From the NCBI GenBank assembly GCA_050847315.1, contig CP193791.1: DNA of 64,000 nt; one strand, written 5' to 3'. The position numbers were made by a program, and so were the translations under genes. Below, one piece after another: positions 43,690-53,224 of this stretch. Under the pieces are notes generated by a model. That model was not told where the DNA came from. It searched no databases and worked only from the letters and a program-made list of their open reading frames with translations. The first letter of the stretch is position 1, and each line of letters begins with the position of its first letter. Source of the DNA: Cedecea sp000277545 (GTDB lineage Bacteria > Pseudomonadota > Gammaproteobacteria > Enterobacterales > Enterobacteriaceae).

Positions 43690-45237
43690 ATGTCGCAACC
43701 TTTACTGAAAGTGACCGACCTGGCGAAGAGTTTCTCCGGCGTTTGGGCGTTAAGCAGCGCGCAGCTCAGCGTCGGGCAGGGGGAAATCCATGCCCTGCTG
43801 GGGGAAAACGGCGCGGGAAAATCCACGCTGCTGAAGGCGCTGGCCGGGGCGCAGCCGCAAACGCGCGGTGAGATCTGGTTCAACGGTGAAACGCTTTCTG
43901 CGGATGACTCGCCGGTAGCGCGCCAGAACAAAGGCATTATCACGATTTATCAAGAATTTAACCTGCTGCCCAATATGACGGTGGCGGAAAACATGTTTCT
44001 TGGCCGCGAGCCGCGCCGCCGCAACCTGATCGTCGACAGCAAAGCGGTGAACCAGGAAGCGCAGGTCATTCTGGATTATTTGCAGCTCAACGTTGCGCCG
44101 ACGACCGCCGTGGCCCGCCTGAGCGTTGCCCAGCAGCAAATGGTGGAGATTGCCAGGGCGCTGACGCTGAACGCCCGGCTGATCATTATGGATGAGCCAT
44201 CCGCTGCCCTGAGCGACAGCGAAGTTGAGAGCCTGCACCGCGTGGTGCGCGAGCTGAAAGGCCGTGGCGTCAGCATTATTTATGTGACTCATCGCCTGCA
44301 TGAAGTCTTCCAGCTTTGTGACCGTTTCACCGTGTTTCAGGATGGCCGCTATACCGGCTCCGGCGACGTGGCGGGCACCAACGTGGAGCAAATTATTCGC
44401 CTGATGGTCGGCCGAGACGTGGTGTTTAACCGCCGCGATGCCAGCCTCACGCACCATGCAGACAAGCCCATCCGCCTGGCGGTGAAGGGGCTGAGCCGTG
44501 AAAAGCCGCCGCTTGATCCACACGGCATTGCGTTGAAAGACATCAGTTTCCACGTGCACGCCGGAGAAGTGTTGGGCATCGCCGGACTGGTAGGTGCCGG
44601 GCGGACCGAGGTTGCTCGCTGCCTGTTTGGCGCAGACAAATTCACCACCGGCAGCTTCGAGCTGGACGGCAAACCTTACCGGCCTCAAAACCCGATGCAC
44701 GCGCTGGACCAGGGCATCGCGCTGGTGCCGGAAGATCGTAAAAAAGAAGGGGCGGTGCTGGGCCTGTCGATCCGCGACAACCTGTCGCTCTCCAGCCTTT
44801 CGTCCCTGCTGAGCTGGCGCTATTTCGTTAGCCCGCGTAAAGAAGATGCGCTGATTGAGTCCTACCGGCAGGCGCTGCAAATCAAAATGGTTAACGCCGA
44901 ACAGGAGGTGCGCAAGCTCTCCGGCGGGAACCAGCAAAAAGTGATCCTGGCGCGCTGTATGGCGCTGAATCCAAGGGTGTTGATCGTCGACGAGCCGACT
45001 CGCGGCATTGACGTAGGCACGAAATCTGAAGTGCATCAGGTGCTGTTTGATATGGCTAAGCGAGGCGTGGCGATGATCGTGATCTCTTCCGACCTGCCGG
45101 AAATTCTCGCGGTGTCGGATCGGATCATCACCCTCAGTGAAGGGCGAGTGACCGGCGAACTGCACGGCGACGAAGCCAACGAAGAACGGCTGATGACCCT
45201 GATGGCCATCAACCATAGCGCCTTAAGCGCCGCATAA
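43690..45237 (+). CDS. Sugar ABC transporter ATP-binding protein (double ATPase)
   Basis: Predicted 515-residue RbsA-like protein with two ABC domains. The first has Walker A GENGAGKST (about 39-47), a signature LSVAQQQMVEIARAL and Walker B LIIMDEPSAAL. The second has the degenerate Walker A GLVGAGRTE (no Lys), as usual in this family, but an intact LSGGNQQKVILAR and VLIVDEPTRGIDVG. The protein would energise inositol import with the permease at 45249. Spacing to that gene is 11 bases. Confidence 0.92.
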   Translation: MSQPLLKVTDLAKSFSGVWALSSAQLSVGQGEIHALLGENGAGKSTLLKALAGAQPQTRGEIWFNGETLSADDSPVARQNKGIITIYQEFNLLPNMTVAENMFLGREPRRRNLIVDSKAVNQEAQVILDYLQLNVAPTTAVARLSVAQQQMVEIARALTLNARLIIMDEPSAALSDSEVESLHRVVRELKGRGVSIIYVTHRLHEVFQLCDRFTVFQDGRYTGSGDVAGTNVEQIIRLMVGRDVVFNRRDASLTHHADKPIRLAVKGLSREKPPLDPHGIALKDISFHVHAGEVLGIAGLVGAGRTEVARCLFGADKFTTGSFELDGKPYRPQNPMHALDQGIALVPEDRKKEGAVLGLSIRDNLSLSSLSSLLSWRYFVSPRKEDALIESYRQALQIKMVNAEQEVRKLSGGNQQKVILARCMALNPRVLIVDEPTRGIDVGTKSEVHQVLFDMAKRGVAMIVISSDLPEILAVSDRIITLSEGRVTGELHGDEANEERLMTLMAINHSALSAA

Positions 45238-45248
45238 CGGGGGAGCCC

Positions 45249-46277
45249 ATGACGCAGATGATTACCAAAAGCCAGACGCCGGCAAAAAGTGCCTCACGCT
45301 TCGATCCGATCGCTTTCTTCGAGCGCTTCGGGGTGCTGATCTTCATGTTCCTGCTGCTGATCTTCTTCCAGTCGCAGAACAGCAACTTCCTGTCCGAACG
45401 TAATATTTTCAACATCCTGACCGAGGTTTCTATCTACGGGATCATCGCGGTGGGCATGACCTTTGTCATTCTCACGGCGGGTATCGATCTGTCGGTGGGT
45501 TCGATCCTGGCCGTGTGCGCGATGACCGCAGCCTACGTGATCAAGGGGGATAACTTTACCACTGTCGATCCGAACGCCTGGGGCGGCTTTAGCTGGCTGC
45601 TGGGGTTGGGGATTTGCCTGGCGCTCGGCACGCTGATTGGGTTCCTGCACGGTCTGGGCGTCACTCGGCTGCGTCTGCCGCCGTTCATTGTCACGCTGGG
45701 CGGGATGACTATCTGGCGCGGCCTGACGCTGGTGATCAACGACGGCGCGCCAATTGCCGGGTTTGATGCCGGCTACCGCTGGTGGGGACGCGGCGAAATG
45801 CTCGGCATCTCGATACCTATCTGGATCTTCGCCATCGTCTCGATTCTGGGCTATCTGGCGCTGCATAAAACTCGCTGGGGGCGCTTTGTGTATGCCATCG
45901 GCGGCAACCCGGAAGCGGCTCGCCTCGCCGGGGTTAACGTGAGGCGCGTGCTGGTTAGCGTGTATGTGGTGATTGGCTGTCTTGCCGGGCTGGCGGGCTT
46001 TGTGCTCAGCGCCCGATTGGGCAGCGCTGAAGCGGTAGCGGGGATCTCCTTCGAGCTGCGCGTTATCGCCTCGGTGGTGATCGGCGGGACATCGCTGATG
46101 GGCGGCTACGGGCGGATCAGCGGCACGATCATCGGCGCCATCATCATGGGGATCCTGATTAATGGCCTGGTGCTGATGAACGTGTCGGCCTACTACCAGC
46201 AGATCATTACCGGGCTGATTATCGTACTGGCGGTGGCGTTTGATACTTACGCCAAGAACCGGCGCGGCGCGCTGTAG
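45249..46277 (+). CDS. Sugar ABC transporter permease (probably inositol)
   Basis: Predicted 342-residue RbsC-like inner-membrane permease with about eight to ten hydrophobic segments. Family blocks are GMTFVILTAGIDLSVGSILA, PPFIVTLGGMTIWRGL, YAIGGNPEAARLAGVNVRR and LMGGYGRISGTIIGAIIMG. It presumably acts as a homodimer with the double ATPase. No separate major-facilitator inositol permease (IolT) lies in the window, so this transporter is the evident import route for the locus. Confidence 0.92.
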   Translation: MTQMITKSQTPAKSASRFDPIAFFERFGVLIFMFLLLIFFQSQNSNFLSERNIFNILTEVSIYGIIAVGMTFVILTAGIDLSVGSILAVCAMTAAYVIKGDNFTTVDPNAWGGFSWLLGLGICLALGTLIGFLHGLGVTRLRLPPFIVTLGGMTIWRGLTLVINDGAPIAGFDAGYRWWGRGEMLGISIPIWIFAIVSILGYLALHKTRWGRFVYAIGGNPEAARLAGVNVRRVLVSVYVVIGCLAGLAGFVLSARLGSAEAVAGISFELRVIASVVIGGTSLMGGYGRISGTIIGAIIMGILINGLVLMNVSAYYQQIITGLIIVLAVAFDTYAKNRRGAL

Positions 46278-46281
46278 GGAT

Positions 46282-46330
46282 TGCCCCTCATCCTAACCCT
46301 CTCCCATTCAGGGAGAGGGCTGGGGTGAGG
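46282..46330. repeat. C-rich intergenic inverted repeat, copy 4
   Basis: CCCCTCATCCTAACCCTCTC plus CC, a five-base loop, then GGGAGAGGG and CTGGGGTGAGGG form an almost continuous stem of about 20 bases. It lies inside the iol operon, between the permease and the next dehydrogenase, so it may reduce read-through there. Confidence 0.85.
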
Positions 46331-46364
46331 GTACAAAGGCTGGTCACGACTTCAGGAACAACAC

Positions 46365-47498
46365 ATGAAAAAGGTCAGAATTGGTTTAATCGGCACCGGC
46401 TACATCGGCAAAGCCCACGCCATCGCCTACGCCCAGGCGCCGACGGTCTTTGACCTGCAGGGCGAACTGGTGCGTGAAATGGTAGCGGAAGTCACGTCGG
46501 AGCTGGCGGCAAAACGCGCCGCGGCGTTTGGGTTTAATCGCTCCACCGGCGACTGGCGCGAACTGGTGGCGGACCCGAACATTGACGTGGTGGACATTTG
46601 TTCCCCAAACCACCTGCATAAAGAGATGGCGCTGGAAGCTATTCGCCACGGCAAGCACGTCTATTCAGAAAAGCCGCTGGCGCTTAACGCCCGCGACGCA
46701 CGCCTGATGGTGGATGCTGCCGATTTGGCTGGAGTGAAGACATTGGTCGGCTTCAACTACATGAAGAACCCGACGGCGCAGCTGGCAAAGCAGATCATTG
46801 CACGCGGTGAGATCGGGGAAGTGATCCATTTCTACGGTACCCACAATGAAGACTATATGGCCGATCCGCTTTCGCCGATCCACTGGCACTGTTTCAAAGA
46901 AACCGCCGGGCTTGGCGCGCTGGGGGATCTGGCGGCGCACATCGTCAATATGGCGCAGTACCTGGTGGGCGATATCCACGAAGTCTGCGGTGACCTGAAA
47001 ATCGTGGTGCCGGAGCGCCCGGCTTCCGCTGGCAGCAGCGAGATGATCGCCGTGGAAAACGAAGATCAGGCCCACGCGATGGTGCGTTTTGAAGGCGGCG
47101 CCCAGGGCGTGATCGAAACATCACGTGTCGCCAGCGGTAGAAAAATGGGGCTGACCTGGACAATCACCGGCACGAAAGGGGCGTTGAGCTTTACCCAGGA
47201 ACGCATGGCGGAGCTGAAACTTTATCTGCAAAGCGATCCCGAAGGCCGCCAGGGGTTCCGCACGCTGCTGGTTGGTCCGGCTCACCCGGATTACGGCTCG
47301 TTCTGTATGGGGGCGGGGCACGGCATTGGCTTTAACGATCAAAAAACGGTGGAAGTACGCGATCTGATCGACGGCATTGCCACTGATAAGCCGATGTGGC
47401 CGGACTTTGAAGAGGGCTGGAAGGTGTCGCGCATTCTCGACGCTATCGCCCTGTCACACCAGCAGGGGCGCTGGGTCAACGTATCTGACATTGTCTGA
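46365..47498 (+). CDS. Gfo/Idh/MocA family oxidoreductase (inositol-type dehydrogenase)
   Basis: Predicted 377-residue NAD(P)-dependent oxidoreductase. The Rossmann motif is IGLIGTGYIGKAHA (about 5-18), the catalytic Lys is in YSEKPLAL (about 102-109), and His residues in GDLAAHIVNMAQYL form the active site. It is longer than IolG and only distantly similar to it. By context it may oxidise or reduce another inositol isomer (scyllo-inositol or D-chiro-inositol), as IolW/IolX-type enzymes do. The exact substrate cannot be read. Confidence 0.85.
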   Translation: MKKVRIGLIGTGYIGKAHAIAYAQAPTVFDLQGELVREMVAEVTSELAAKRAAAFGFNRSTGDWRELVADPNIDVVDICSPNHLHKEMALEAIRHGKHVYSEKPLALNARDARLMVDAADLAGVKTLVGFNYMKNPTAQLAKQIIARGEIGEVIHFYGTHNEDYMADPLSPIHWHCFKETAGLGALGDLAAHIVNMAQYLVGDIHEVCGDLKIVVPERPASAGSSEMIAVENEDQAHAMVRFEGGAQGVIETSRVASGRKMGLTWTITGTKGALSFTQERMAELKLYLQSDPEGRQGFRTLLVGPAHPDYGSFCMGAGHGIGFNDQKTVEVRDLIDGIATDKPMWPDFEEGWKVSRILDAIALSHQQGRWVNVSDIV

Positions 47499-47507
47499 GG
47501 ACGAAGC

Positions 47508-49421
47508 ATGAAAGAAAAGCAGTTGGATCTGATTTGCATGGGGCGGGTCGCGGTAGATCTCTACAGCCAGCAGATTGGTGCGCGGCTGGAAGATGCCAGC
47601 AGCTTCGCCCGTTATCTTGGCGGCTCCTCCGGCAATGTGGCCTACGGTACCGCTCGCCAGGGGCTGAAATCTTCTATGCTGGCGCGCGTTGGCGACGAGC
47701 ACATGGGGCGCTTTCTGCGCGAAGAACTTAGCCAGGTCGGCTGCGACACCAGCCATTTAATTACCGACAAAGAGCGGCTGACGGCGCTAGTGCTGCTGGG
47801 CATCAAAGATCGCGACACTTTCCCGCTGATTTTTTACCGCGACAACTGCGCGGATATGGCGATTACGGCGGACGATTTCAGCGAAGAGTACATTGCCTCT
47901 GCCCGCTGCCTGGCGATTACCGGCACGCACCTCTCAAACCCGTGTACCCGTGAGGCGGTGCTGACTGCGCTGAGCTATGCCCGCCGGAACGATGTTCGCA
48001 CCGTGCTGGATATTGATTATCGCCCGGTGCTGTGGGGGCTGACTTCCCTCGGCGACGGCGAGACGCGCTTTGTTGAAGCCGAACAGGTCACAACCCAGCT
48101 GCAAACGGTTCTGCATCTTTTTGATGTGATTGTCGGCACCGAAGAAGAATTCCACATTGCCGGCGGGTCAATCGACACGCTCGCGGCACTGAAAAAAGTG
48201 CGACAGAACACCGAGGCGACGCTGGTCTGTAAGCGTGGAGCGCAAGGTTGTTCCGTGTTCCTCGGACTGATTCCTGACTCGCTGGATGGCGGAATAAACG
48301 TCAGCGGCGTGCGCGTGGAAGTGCTTAACGTGCTGGGCGCGGGGGACGCGTTCATGTCCGGCCTGCTGCGCGGCTACCTCAATGACGAAGGCTGGGAGCA
48401 GGCCTGCCGCTATGCCAATGCCTGCGGTGCACTGGTGGTTTCACGCCATGGCTGCGCCCCGGCGATGCCAAGCAAAATTGAGCTGGATGATTACCTTTCG
48501 CGTGAACATCAGGTGCCTCGCCCGGATCTCGACGCACGCCTGAATCACCTGCACCGCGTCACCACGCGTCGACGCCAGTGGCCGGAACTCTGCGTGATGG
48601 CGTTCGATCACCGCAGCCAACTGGAAGAGATGGCGCTGAAAAGCGGCGCGGATTTACGCCGTATCCCGATGCTTAAACAATTGATTTTACAGGCTAGTCG
48701 CGAAGCCGCTCAGCGTGCCGAGCTGGAGGGCAAAGCCGGGCTGTTGTGCGACGGCACCTTCGGCCAGGACGCGCTGAATTCCATCACCGGTGAAGGCTGG
48801 TGGATCGGTCGCCCGATTGAGCTGCCAGGGTCACGCCCGTTGGAAATGGAACACGGCAACATCGGTTCGCAGCTGATTAGCTGGCCGCAGGAACACATTG
48901 TTAAGTGCCTGGTCTTTTTCCACCCGGAAGATGCCCACGCTCTGCGTCTGGAGCAGGAGCAGAAGATTGCCGAAGTGTACCGCGCCTGCTGCCAGTCGGG
49001 CCACGAGCTGCTGCTGGAAGTTATCCTCCCGGCGAATATGCCGCGCAGCGACGAGCTTTATCTCAGAGCCGTTTCCCGCTTCTACAACCTCGGTATCTAC
49101 CCGGACTGGTGGAAGCTGCCGCCGCTGAGCAACGCTGGCTGGGCGGCCCTGAGCGAGCTGGTGGGTAAACGCGATCCCCACTGCCGCGGCGTGGTGATCC
49201 TCGGCCTGGATGCCCCGATAGAGGTGCTGCGTGATGGCTTCAATGCCGCCGCTAATTACCCGATTGTGAAAGGCTTTGCGGTAGGGCGCACGCTGTTTGG
49301 CGAAGCTTCGCAGGCCTGGTTAAAACGCGACATCGACGATGCGCAGCTGGTGGCGCGCATCCGTGACAATTACCTGCGGCTGATCGCCCTGTGGCGCGAG
49401 CGCGGCCAGCATAAACAATAA
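47508..49421 (+). CDS. iolC: Bifunctional 5-dehydro-2-deoxygluconokinase / DUF2090 protein IolC
   Basis: Predicted 637-residue fusion. The N-terminal PfkB kinase domain (about 1-325) has GGSSGNVAYGTARQG and the signature NVLGAGDAFMSGLLRGYL with the catalytic Asp; it phosphorylates 5-dehydro-2-deoxygluconate. The C-terminal DUF2090 domain (about 330-637) has CVMAFDHRSQLEEMA, GTFGQDALNSITGEGWWIGR and KCLVFFHPED, resembling TIM-barrel aldolases. It is usually annotated as the aldolase that yields dihydroxyacetone phosphate and malonic semialdehyde. No separate iolJ is present, which fits a fused aldolase. GAGGA precedes the ATG by seven bases. Confidence 0.93.
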   Translation: MKEKQLDLICMGRVAVDLYSQQIGARLEDASSFARYLGGSSGNVAYGTARQGLKSSMLARVGDEHMGRFLREELSQVGCDTSHLITDKERLTALVLLGIKDRDTFPLIFYRDNCADMAITADDFSEEYIASARCLAITGTHLSNPCTREAVLTALSYARRNDVRTVLDIDYRPVLWGLTSLGDGETRFVEAEQVTTQLQTVLHLFDVIVGTEEEFHIAGGSIDTLAALKKVRQNTEATLVCKRGAQGCSVFLGLIPDSLDGGINVSGVRVEVLNVLGAGDAFMSGLLRGYLNDEGWEQACRYANACGALVVSRHGCAPAMPSKIELDDYLSREHQVPRPDLDARLNHLHRVTTRRRQWPELCVMAFDHRSQLEEMALKSGADLRRIPMLKQLILQASREAAQRAELEGKAGLLCDGTFGQDALNSITGEGWWIGRPIELPGSRPLEMEHGNIGSQLISWPQEHIVKCLVFFHPEDAHALRLEQEQKIAEVYRACCQSGHELLLEVILPANMPRSDELYLRAVSRFYNLGIYPDWWKLPPLSNAGWAALSELVGKRDPHCRGVVILGLDAPIEVLRDGFNAAANYPIVKGFAVGRTLFGEASQAWLKRDIDDAQLVARIRDNYLRLIALWRERGQHKQ

Positions 49422-49431
49422 GGAGAGCATT

Positions 49432-50322
49432 ATGACCGTGCATTTAGGCATTAACCCGCTGACCTGGACCAATGACGATCTGCCTTCTTTGGGCGCCGAC
49501 ACGCCGCTGGACACCTGCCTGAGCGAAGGAAAAGAGGCCGGGTTTGAAGGTTTTGAACTGGGGAATAAATTCCCGCGAGAGGCCGGCGTGCTGGGGCCGA
49601 TTCTCGATAAGCATGATTTGAAGCTGGTCTCCGGCTGGTATTCTGGCCGTTTGCTTGAGCGCTCCGTTGAGCAGGAAATTGAGGCCGTGCAGCCGCACCT
49701 GACGCTGCTGCGCGAGCTGGGGGCGAAGGTGTTGGTATTTGCCGAAGTCACCCACTGCATTCACGGGGAGCAGCAAACTCCGGTGCATTTACGGCCCCGT
49801 TTCCCTGCCGAACGCTGGCAGGAGTACGGCGAAAAGCTTACGGCGTTCGCCCGTTATACCCAGCAGCAGGGCGTGCAAATTGCCTATCACCACCATATGG
49901 GAACGGTGATTGAGAGCGCGGATGACGTGAATAATTTGATGGTTCACACCGGGCCGGAAGTCGGGCTGCTGCTGGACACCGGGCATCTGACTTTTGCGGG
50001 GGCCGATCCGCTGGCGGTGGCCGAGCGCTGGATCTCGCGCATTAACCACGTGCATTGCAAAGATGTGCGCGCTGGCGTGCTGGCGGACGTGAAAAACCGC
50101 AAAACCAGCTTCCTGGATGCGGTCCTGAGCGGCGTATTTACCGTGCCGGGCGACGGCTGCGTGAACTACCCGCCGATCATGGCGCTGCTGAAAAAGCATG
50201 GCTATCAGGGCTGGCTGGTAGTTGAGGCTGAGCAGGATCCGGCGGTGGCACACCCGATGACCTACGCGCGGCTGGGCTACGCTAATTTGAGCCGTTTTGC
50301 TCGCGAAGCCGGGCTGATTTAA
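49432..50322 (+). CDS. iolE: Inosose dehydratase IolE
   Basis: Predicted 296-residue TIM-barrel enzyme of the AP-endonuclease-2/xylose isomerase-like family that dehydrates scyllo-inosose to the trihydroxycyclohexane-dione used by IolD. Metal-binding residues appear in YHHHMGTVIES (about 142-152), LLLDTGHLTFAG (about 180-191), HVHCKDVR and VVEAEQDPA. The N-terminus LGINPLTWTNDDLPSLG matches IolE. AAGGAG lies close to the ATG, ten bases after iolC ends. Confidence 0.96.
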   Translation: MTVHLGINPLTWTNDDLPSLGADTPLDTCLSEGKEAGFEGFELGNKFPREAGVLGPILDKHDLKLVSGWYSGRLLERSVEQEIEAVQPHLTLLRELGAKVLVFAEVTHCIHGEQQTPVHLRPRFPAERWQEYGEKLTAFARYTQQQGVQIAYHHHMGTVIESADDVNNLMVHTGPEVGLLLDTGHLTFAGADPLAVAERWISRINHVHCKDVRAGVLADVKNRKTSFLDAVLSGVFTVPGDGCVNYPPIMALLKKHGYQGWLVVEAEQDPAVAHPMTYARLGYANLSRFAREAGLI

Positions 50323-50331
50323 GGAGGGAGC

Positions 50332-51150
50332 ATGGCCGAATTACTTTCCCGCTGGCAGCGGCCGGACGCGCAGGGGCAGACGCAGTGCGTCACGCCGGAA
50401 AACGCGGGCTGGGGCTACGTGGGATTCGCCGCTTATCAGCTTCAGGAAGGGCAGGTTCTGGAACTGCCCGCCGTGGAGGAAGAGCGTTGCCTGGTGCTGG
50501 TCGCAGGACGTGCGACGGTGGACACGCCGCTCGCTCGCTTCCCTGAAATAGGCGACCGCATGAGCCCGTTTGAGCGCCGTAAACCCTGGGCCGTGTACGT
50601 GACGTCCGGCGAGACGGTTAAGGTTCTGGCGCTCACCGCGCTCGAACTGGCCGTTTGCTCCGCGCCGGGTAAAGGGACTTACGCCACGCGACTGATTGCC
50701 CCGCAGGATATTGATGCCGAGGCGCGCGGCAAAGGCCACAACCAGCGCTATGTCCACAATATTCTGCCGGAGGATAAGCCCGCCGACAGCCTGCTGGTGG
50801 TGGAGGTGTATACCAACGAGGGCTGCACCAGCTCGTACCCGAGCCACAAGCACGACACCGATAATCCGCCCAACGAAACCTATCTCGAAGAGACTTATTA
50901 TCACCGCCTCAACCCGCCGCAGGGGTTCTGTCTGCAGCGTGTGTATACCGATGACCGCTCGTTGGATGAGTGCATGGCGGTGTACGACAAAGACGTGGTG
51001 AAAGTGCCGAAAGGCTACCACCCGGTGGCGACGGTGGCCGGATACGACAGCTATTATTTGAACGTGATGGCGGGGCCGGTACGCAAGTGGATGTTTACCT
51101 GGGAGAAAGATCACGCCTGGGTTAACGGCAGCGAGTACGGGAACAAATAA
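50332..51150 (+). CDS. iolB: 5-deoxy-glucuronate isomerase IolB
   Basis: Predicted 272-residue double-cupin enzyme that isomerises 5-deoxy-glucuronate to 5-dehydro-2-deoxygluconate, the IolC substrate. The second cupin carries the metal-binding set SYPSHKHDTDNPPNETYLEE (about 169-188: two His and a Glu) and the later His of GYHPVATVAGYDSYYLNVMAG. GAGGGAG precedes the ATG, nine bases after iolE. It ends the operon; a strong terminator follows. Confidence 0.96.
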   Translation: MAELLSRWQRPDAQGQTQCVTPENAGWGYVGFAAYQLQEGQVLELPAVEEERCLVLVAGRATVDTPLARFPEIGDRMSPFERRKPWAVYVTSGETVKVLALTALELAVCSAPGKGTYATRLIAPQDIDAEARGKGHNQRYVHNILPEDKPADSLLVVEVYTNEGCTSSYPSHKHDTDNPPNETYLEETYYHRLNPPQGFCLQRVYTDDRSLDECMAVYDKDVVKVPKGYHPVATVAGYDSYYLNVMAGPVRKWMFTWEKDHAWVNGSEYGNK

Positions 51151-51172
51151 ACTGGCTGAGTCACTTTTTAAC

Positions 51173-51202
51173 AAAGGCTGCCCGCTGAGGCAGCCTTTTT
51201 CT
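51173..51202 (+). terminator. Terminator of the iolG-iolB operon
   Basis: AAAGGCTGCC (51173-51182) pairs with GGCAGCCTTT (51189-51198), followed by more T. Confidence 0.9.
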
Positions 51203-51361
51203 TTGGGCCCCGACCTGCCGGAATATGTCTGTTTAAACGAAGCGCGACTGCACAAAACCGTTGGCAGAGGTGTATGATAACGGCTTCTCTGTCAGGTTAA
51301 TTTTAACGTGCAGACGACAATCCGCGTGACCTTTGCCGCCTGCCTGATTTAGGTTGGACAC

Positions 51362-53224
51362 ATGCATACAGGAACACCAGACAACGATTCGCCCTTTGGT
51401 ACACTTCTGGGCTATGCGCCGGGTGGCGTAGCGATTTACTCCTCTAATTACGGCAGCCTCGACCCGAAAAATTACCCCGAAGACGCGGAGTTTCGCAGCT
51501 ACATCGGCAACGAATACATGGGCCACAAATGGCAGTGCGTGGAGTTTGCCCGCCGCTTTCTCTTCTTAAACTACGGCTTTGTCTTCACCGACGTTCACAT
51601 GGCGTGGGAAATCTTCTCGCTGCGATTTTTACGTCAGGTGGTGAACGACAATATTCTGCCGCTGCAGGCCTTTGCGAATGGCTCAAAACGAGCGCCGGAG
51701 GCGGGCGCGTTGCTTATCTGGCAGAAGGGCGGCGAATTTCATGAAACCGGCCATGTCGCGGTGATCACTCAGCTTATCGGCAACAAAGTGCGCATCGCCG
51801 AGCAGAACGTGATTCATGCGCCGTTACCCGTCGGGCAGCAGTGGACGCGCGAGCTAACCCTGGTTGAGCGCGACGGTCACTACACGCTGCAGGATACGTT
51901 TGCCGACACGTCGATTCTTGGCTGGATGATTCAAACTGAAGAGACGACCGACAGCGAGCCGCAGCCGGAAATCGGCGGTGAAGCGCTAAAAATTGGTGGG
52001 GCTCGCCTGGCCAATAAGCGCCAGTTCGACGGCAAATGGCTGAATGAAAAAGATGAACTCCAACTGGCCTATATACAGGCCAATGGCCACATTATTAATA
52101 AAGATCCTTGCCAGTATTTCACTATTACCGAAAGCGCCGAGCAGGAACTGATCAAGGCCACCAACGAGCTACACCTGATGTACCTGCACGCCACGGATAA
52201 AGTGCTGAAAGACGACAGTCTTCTGGCACTCTTTGATATTCCCAAAATTCTCTGGCCGCGTCTGAGGCTTTCCTGGCAATGGCGCCGCCACCAGATGGTC
52301 AGCGGCCGCATGGATTTTTGCATGGATGAGCGCGGGCTGAAGGTGTACGAATACAACGCCGATTCAGCCTCCTGCCACACCGAAAGTGGGCTTATCCTTG
52401 AGGAGTGGGTTAAGACGGGATACCGGGGAACCGGGCATAATCCGGCGGAAGGGTTGCTGGAAGAGCTTACCGGAGCCTGGAAGCACAGCAGCGCCCGGCC
52501 GTTTGTCCATATTATGCAGGACAATGACGCCGAGGAGGATTACCACGCGTTGTTTATGCAGCGTTCGCTGATGCAGGCCGGGTTTGACACCAAAATATTG
52601 CACGGCCTGGGCGAGTTGAGCTGGGACAGCGCCGGGCAGCTTATTGATAATGACGGCCGGGCGGTGAACTGTGTCTGGAAAACCTGGGCGTGGGAAACCG
52701 CGATTGAGCAAATTCGTGAGGTTAGCGAAACCGAATATGCCGCCGTGCCGATCCGTACCGGCCATCCACAGGGAGAAGTGCGCCTGATTGACGTCTTGCT
52801 TCGCCCGGAAGTGCTGGTGTTTGAACCGCTGTGGACGGTGATCCCCGGTAATAAAGCCATTCTGCCGGTGCTCTGGCAGCTGTTCCCGAACCACCGTTAC
52901 CTGCTGGATACGGATTTCGAGGTGAACAACCTGCTGTCAAAAACCGGCTACGCGGTGAAGCCAATTGCCGGGCGCTGCGGCAGCAATATCGATCTGGTCA
53001 GCCACCATGATGAACTGCTGGATAAAACCAGCGGCAAGTTCGTGGATCGCAAGAATATCTATCAGCAGCTGTGGTGCCTGCCGAAGGTGGATGGCAAGTA
53101 CATCCAGGTCTGCACTTTTACCGTGGGCGGCAGCTACGGTGGCACTTGCCTGCGTGGCGATGATTCGCTGGTGATTAAAAAAGAGAGCGATATCGAGCCG
53201 CTGATTGTGGTCAAAGACAGGTAG
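51362..53224 (+). CDS. gss: Glutathionylspermidine synthetase/amidase Gss
   Basis: Predicted 620-residue bifunctional enzyme. The N-terminal CHAP-type amidase (about 1-200) has the catalytic Cys59 in GHKWQCVEFARRF and His in KGGEFHETGHVAVIT, and splits glutathionylspermidine. The C-terminal ATP-grasp synthetase (about 205-620) joins glutathione and spermidine; MDERGLKVYEYNADSASCHT and VKPIAGRCGSNIDLVSHH are typical blocks. Length and sequence match E. coli Gss. The nearby speC makes putrescine, the precursor of spermidine. The shorter paralogue ygiC lies at 2438. Confidence 0.97.
   Translation: MHTGTPDNDSPFGTLLGYAPGGVAIYSSNYGSLDPKNYPEDAEFRSYIGNEYMGHKWQCVEFARRFLFLNYGFVFTDVHMAWEIFSLRFLRQVVNDNILPLQAFANGSKRAPEAGALLIWQKGGEFHETGHVAVITQLIGNKVRIAEQNVIHAPLPVGQQWTRELTLVERDGHYTLQDTFADTSILGWMIQTEETTDSEPQPEIGGEALKIGGARLANKRQFDGKWLNEKDELQLAYIQANGHIINKDPCQYFTITESAEQELIKATNELHLMYLHATDKVLKDDSLLALFDIPKILWPRLRLSWQWRRHQMVSGRMDFCMDERGLKVYEYNADSASCHTESGLILEEWVKTGYRGTGHNPAEGLLEELTGAWKHSSARPFVHIMQDNDAEEDYHALFMQRSLMQAGFDTKILHGLGELSWDSAGQLIDNDGRAVNCVWKTWAWETAIEQIREVSETEYAAVPIRTGHPQGEVRLIDVLLRPEVLVFEPLWTVIPGNKAILPVLWQLFPNHRYLLDTDFEVNNLLSKTGYAVKPIAGRCGSNIDLVSHHDELLDKTSGKFVDRKNIYQQLWCLPKVDGKYIQVCTFTVGGSYGGTCLRGDDSLVIKKESDIEPLIVVKDR

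Noticed and set aside
43750..45216. 488-codon open frame opposite the sugar ABC ATPase
   Set aside because: Shadow of the double-ATPase gene with its intact Walker motifs.
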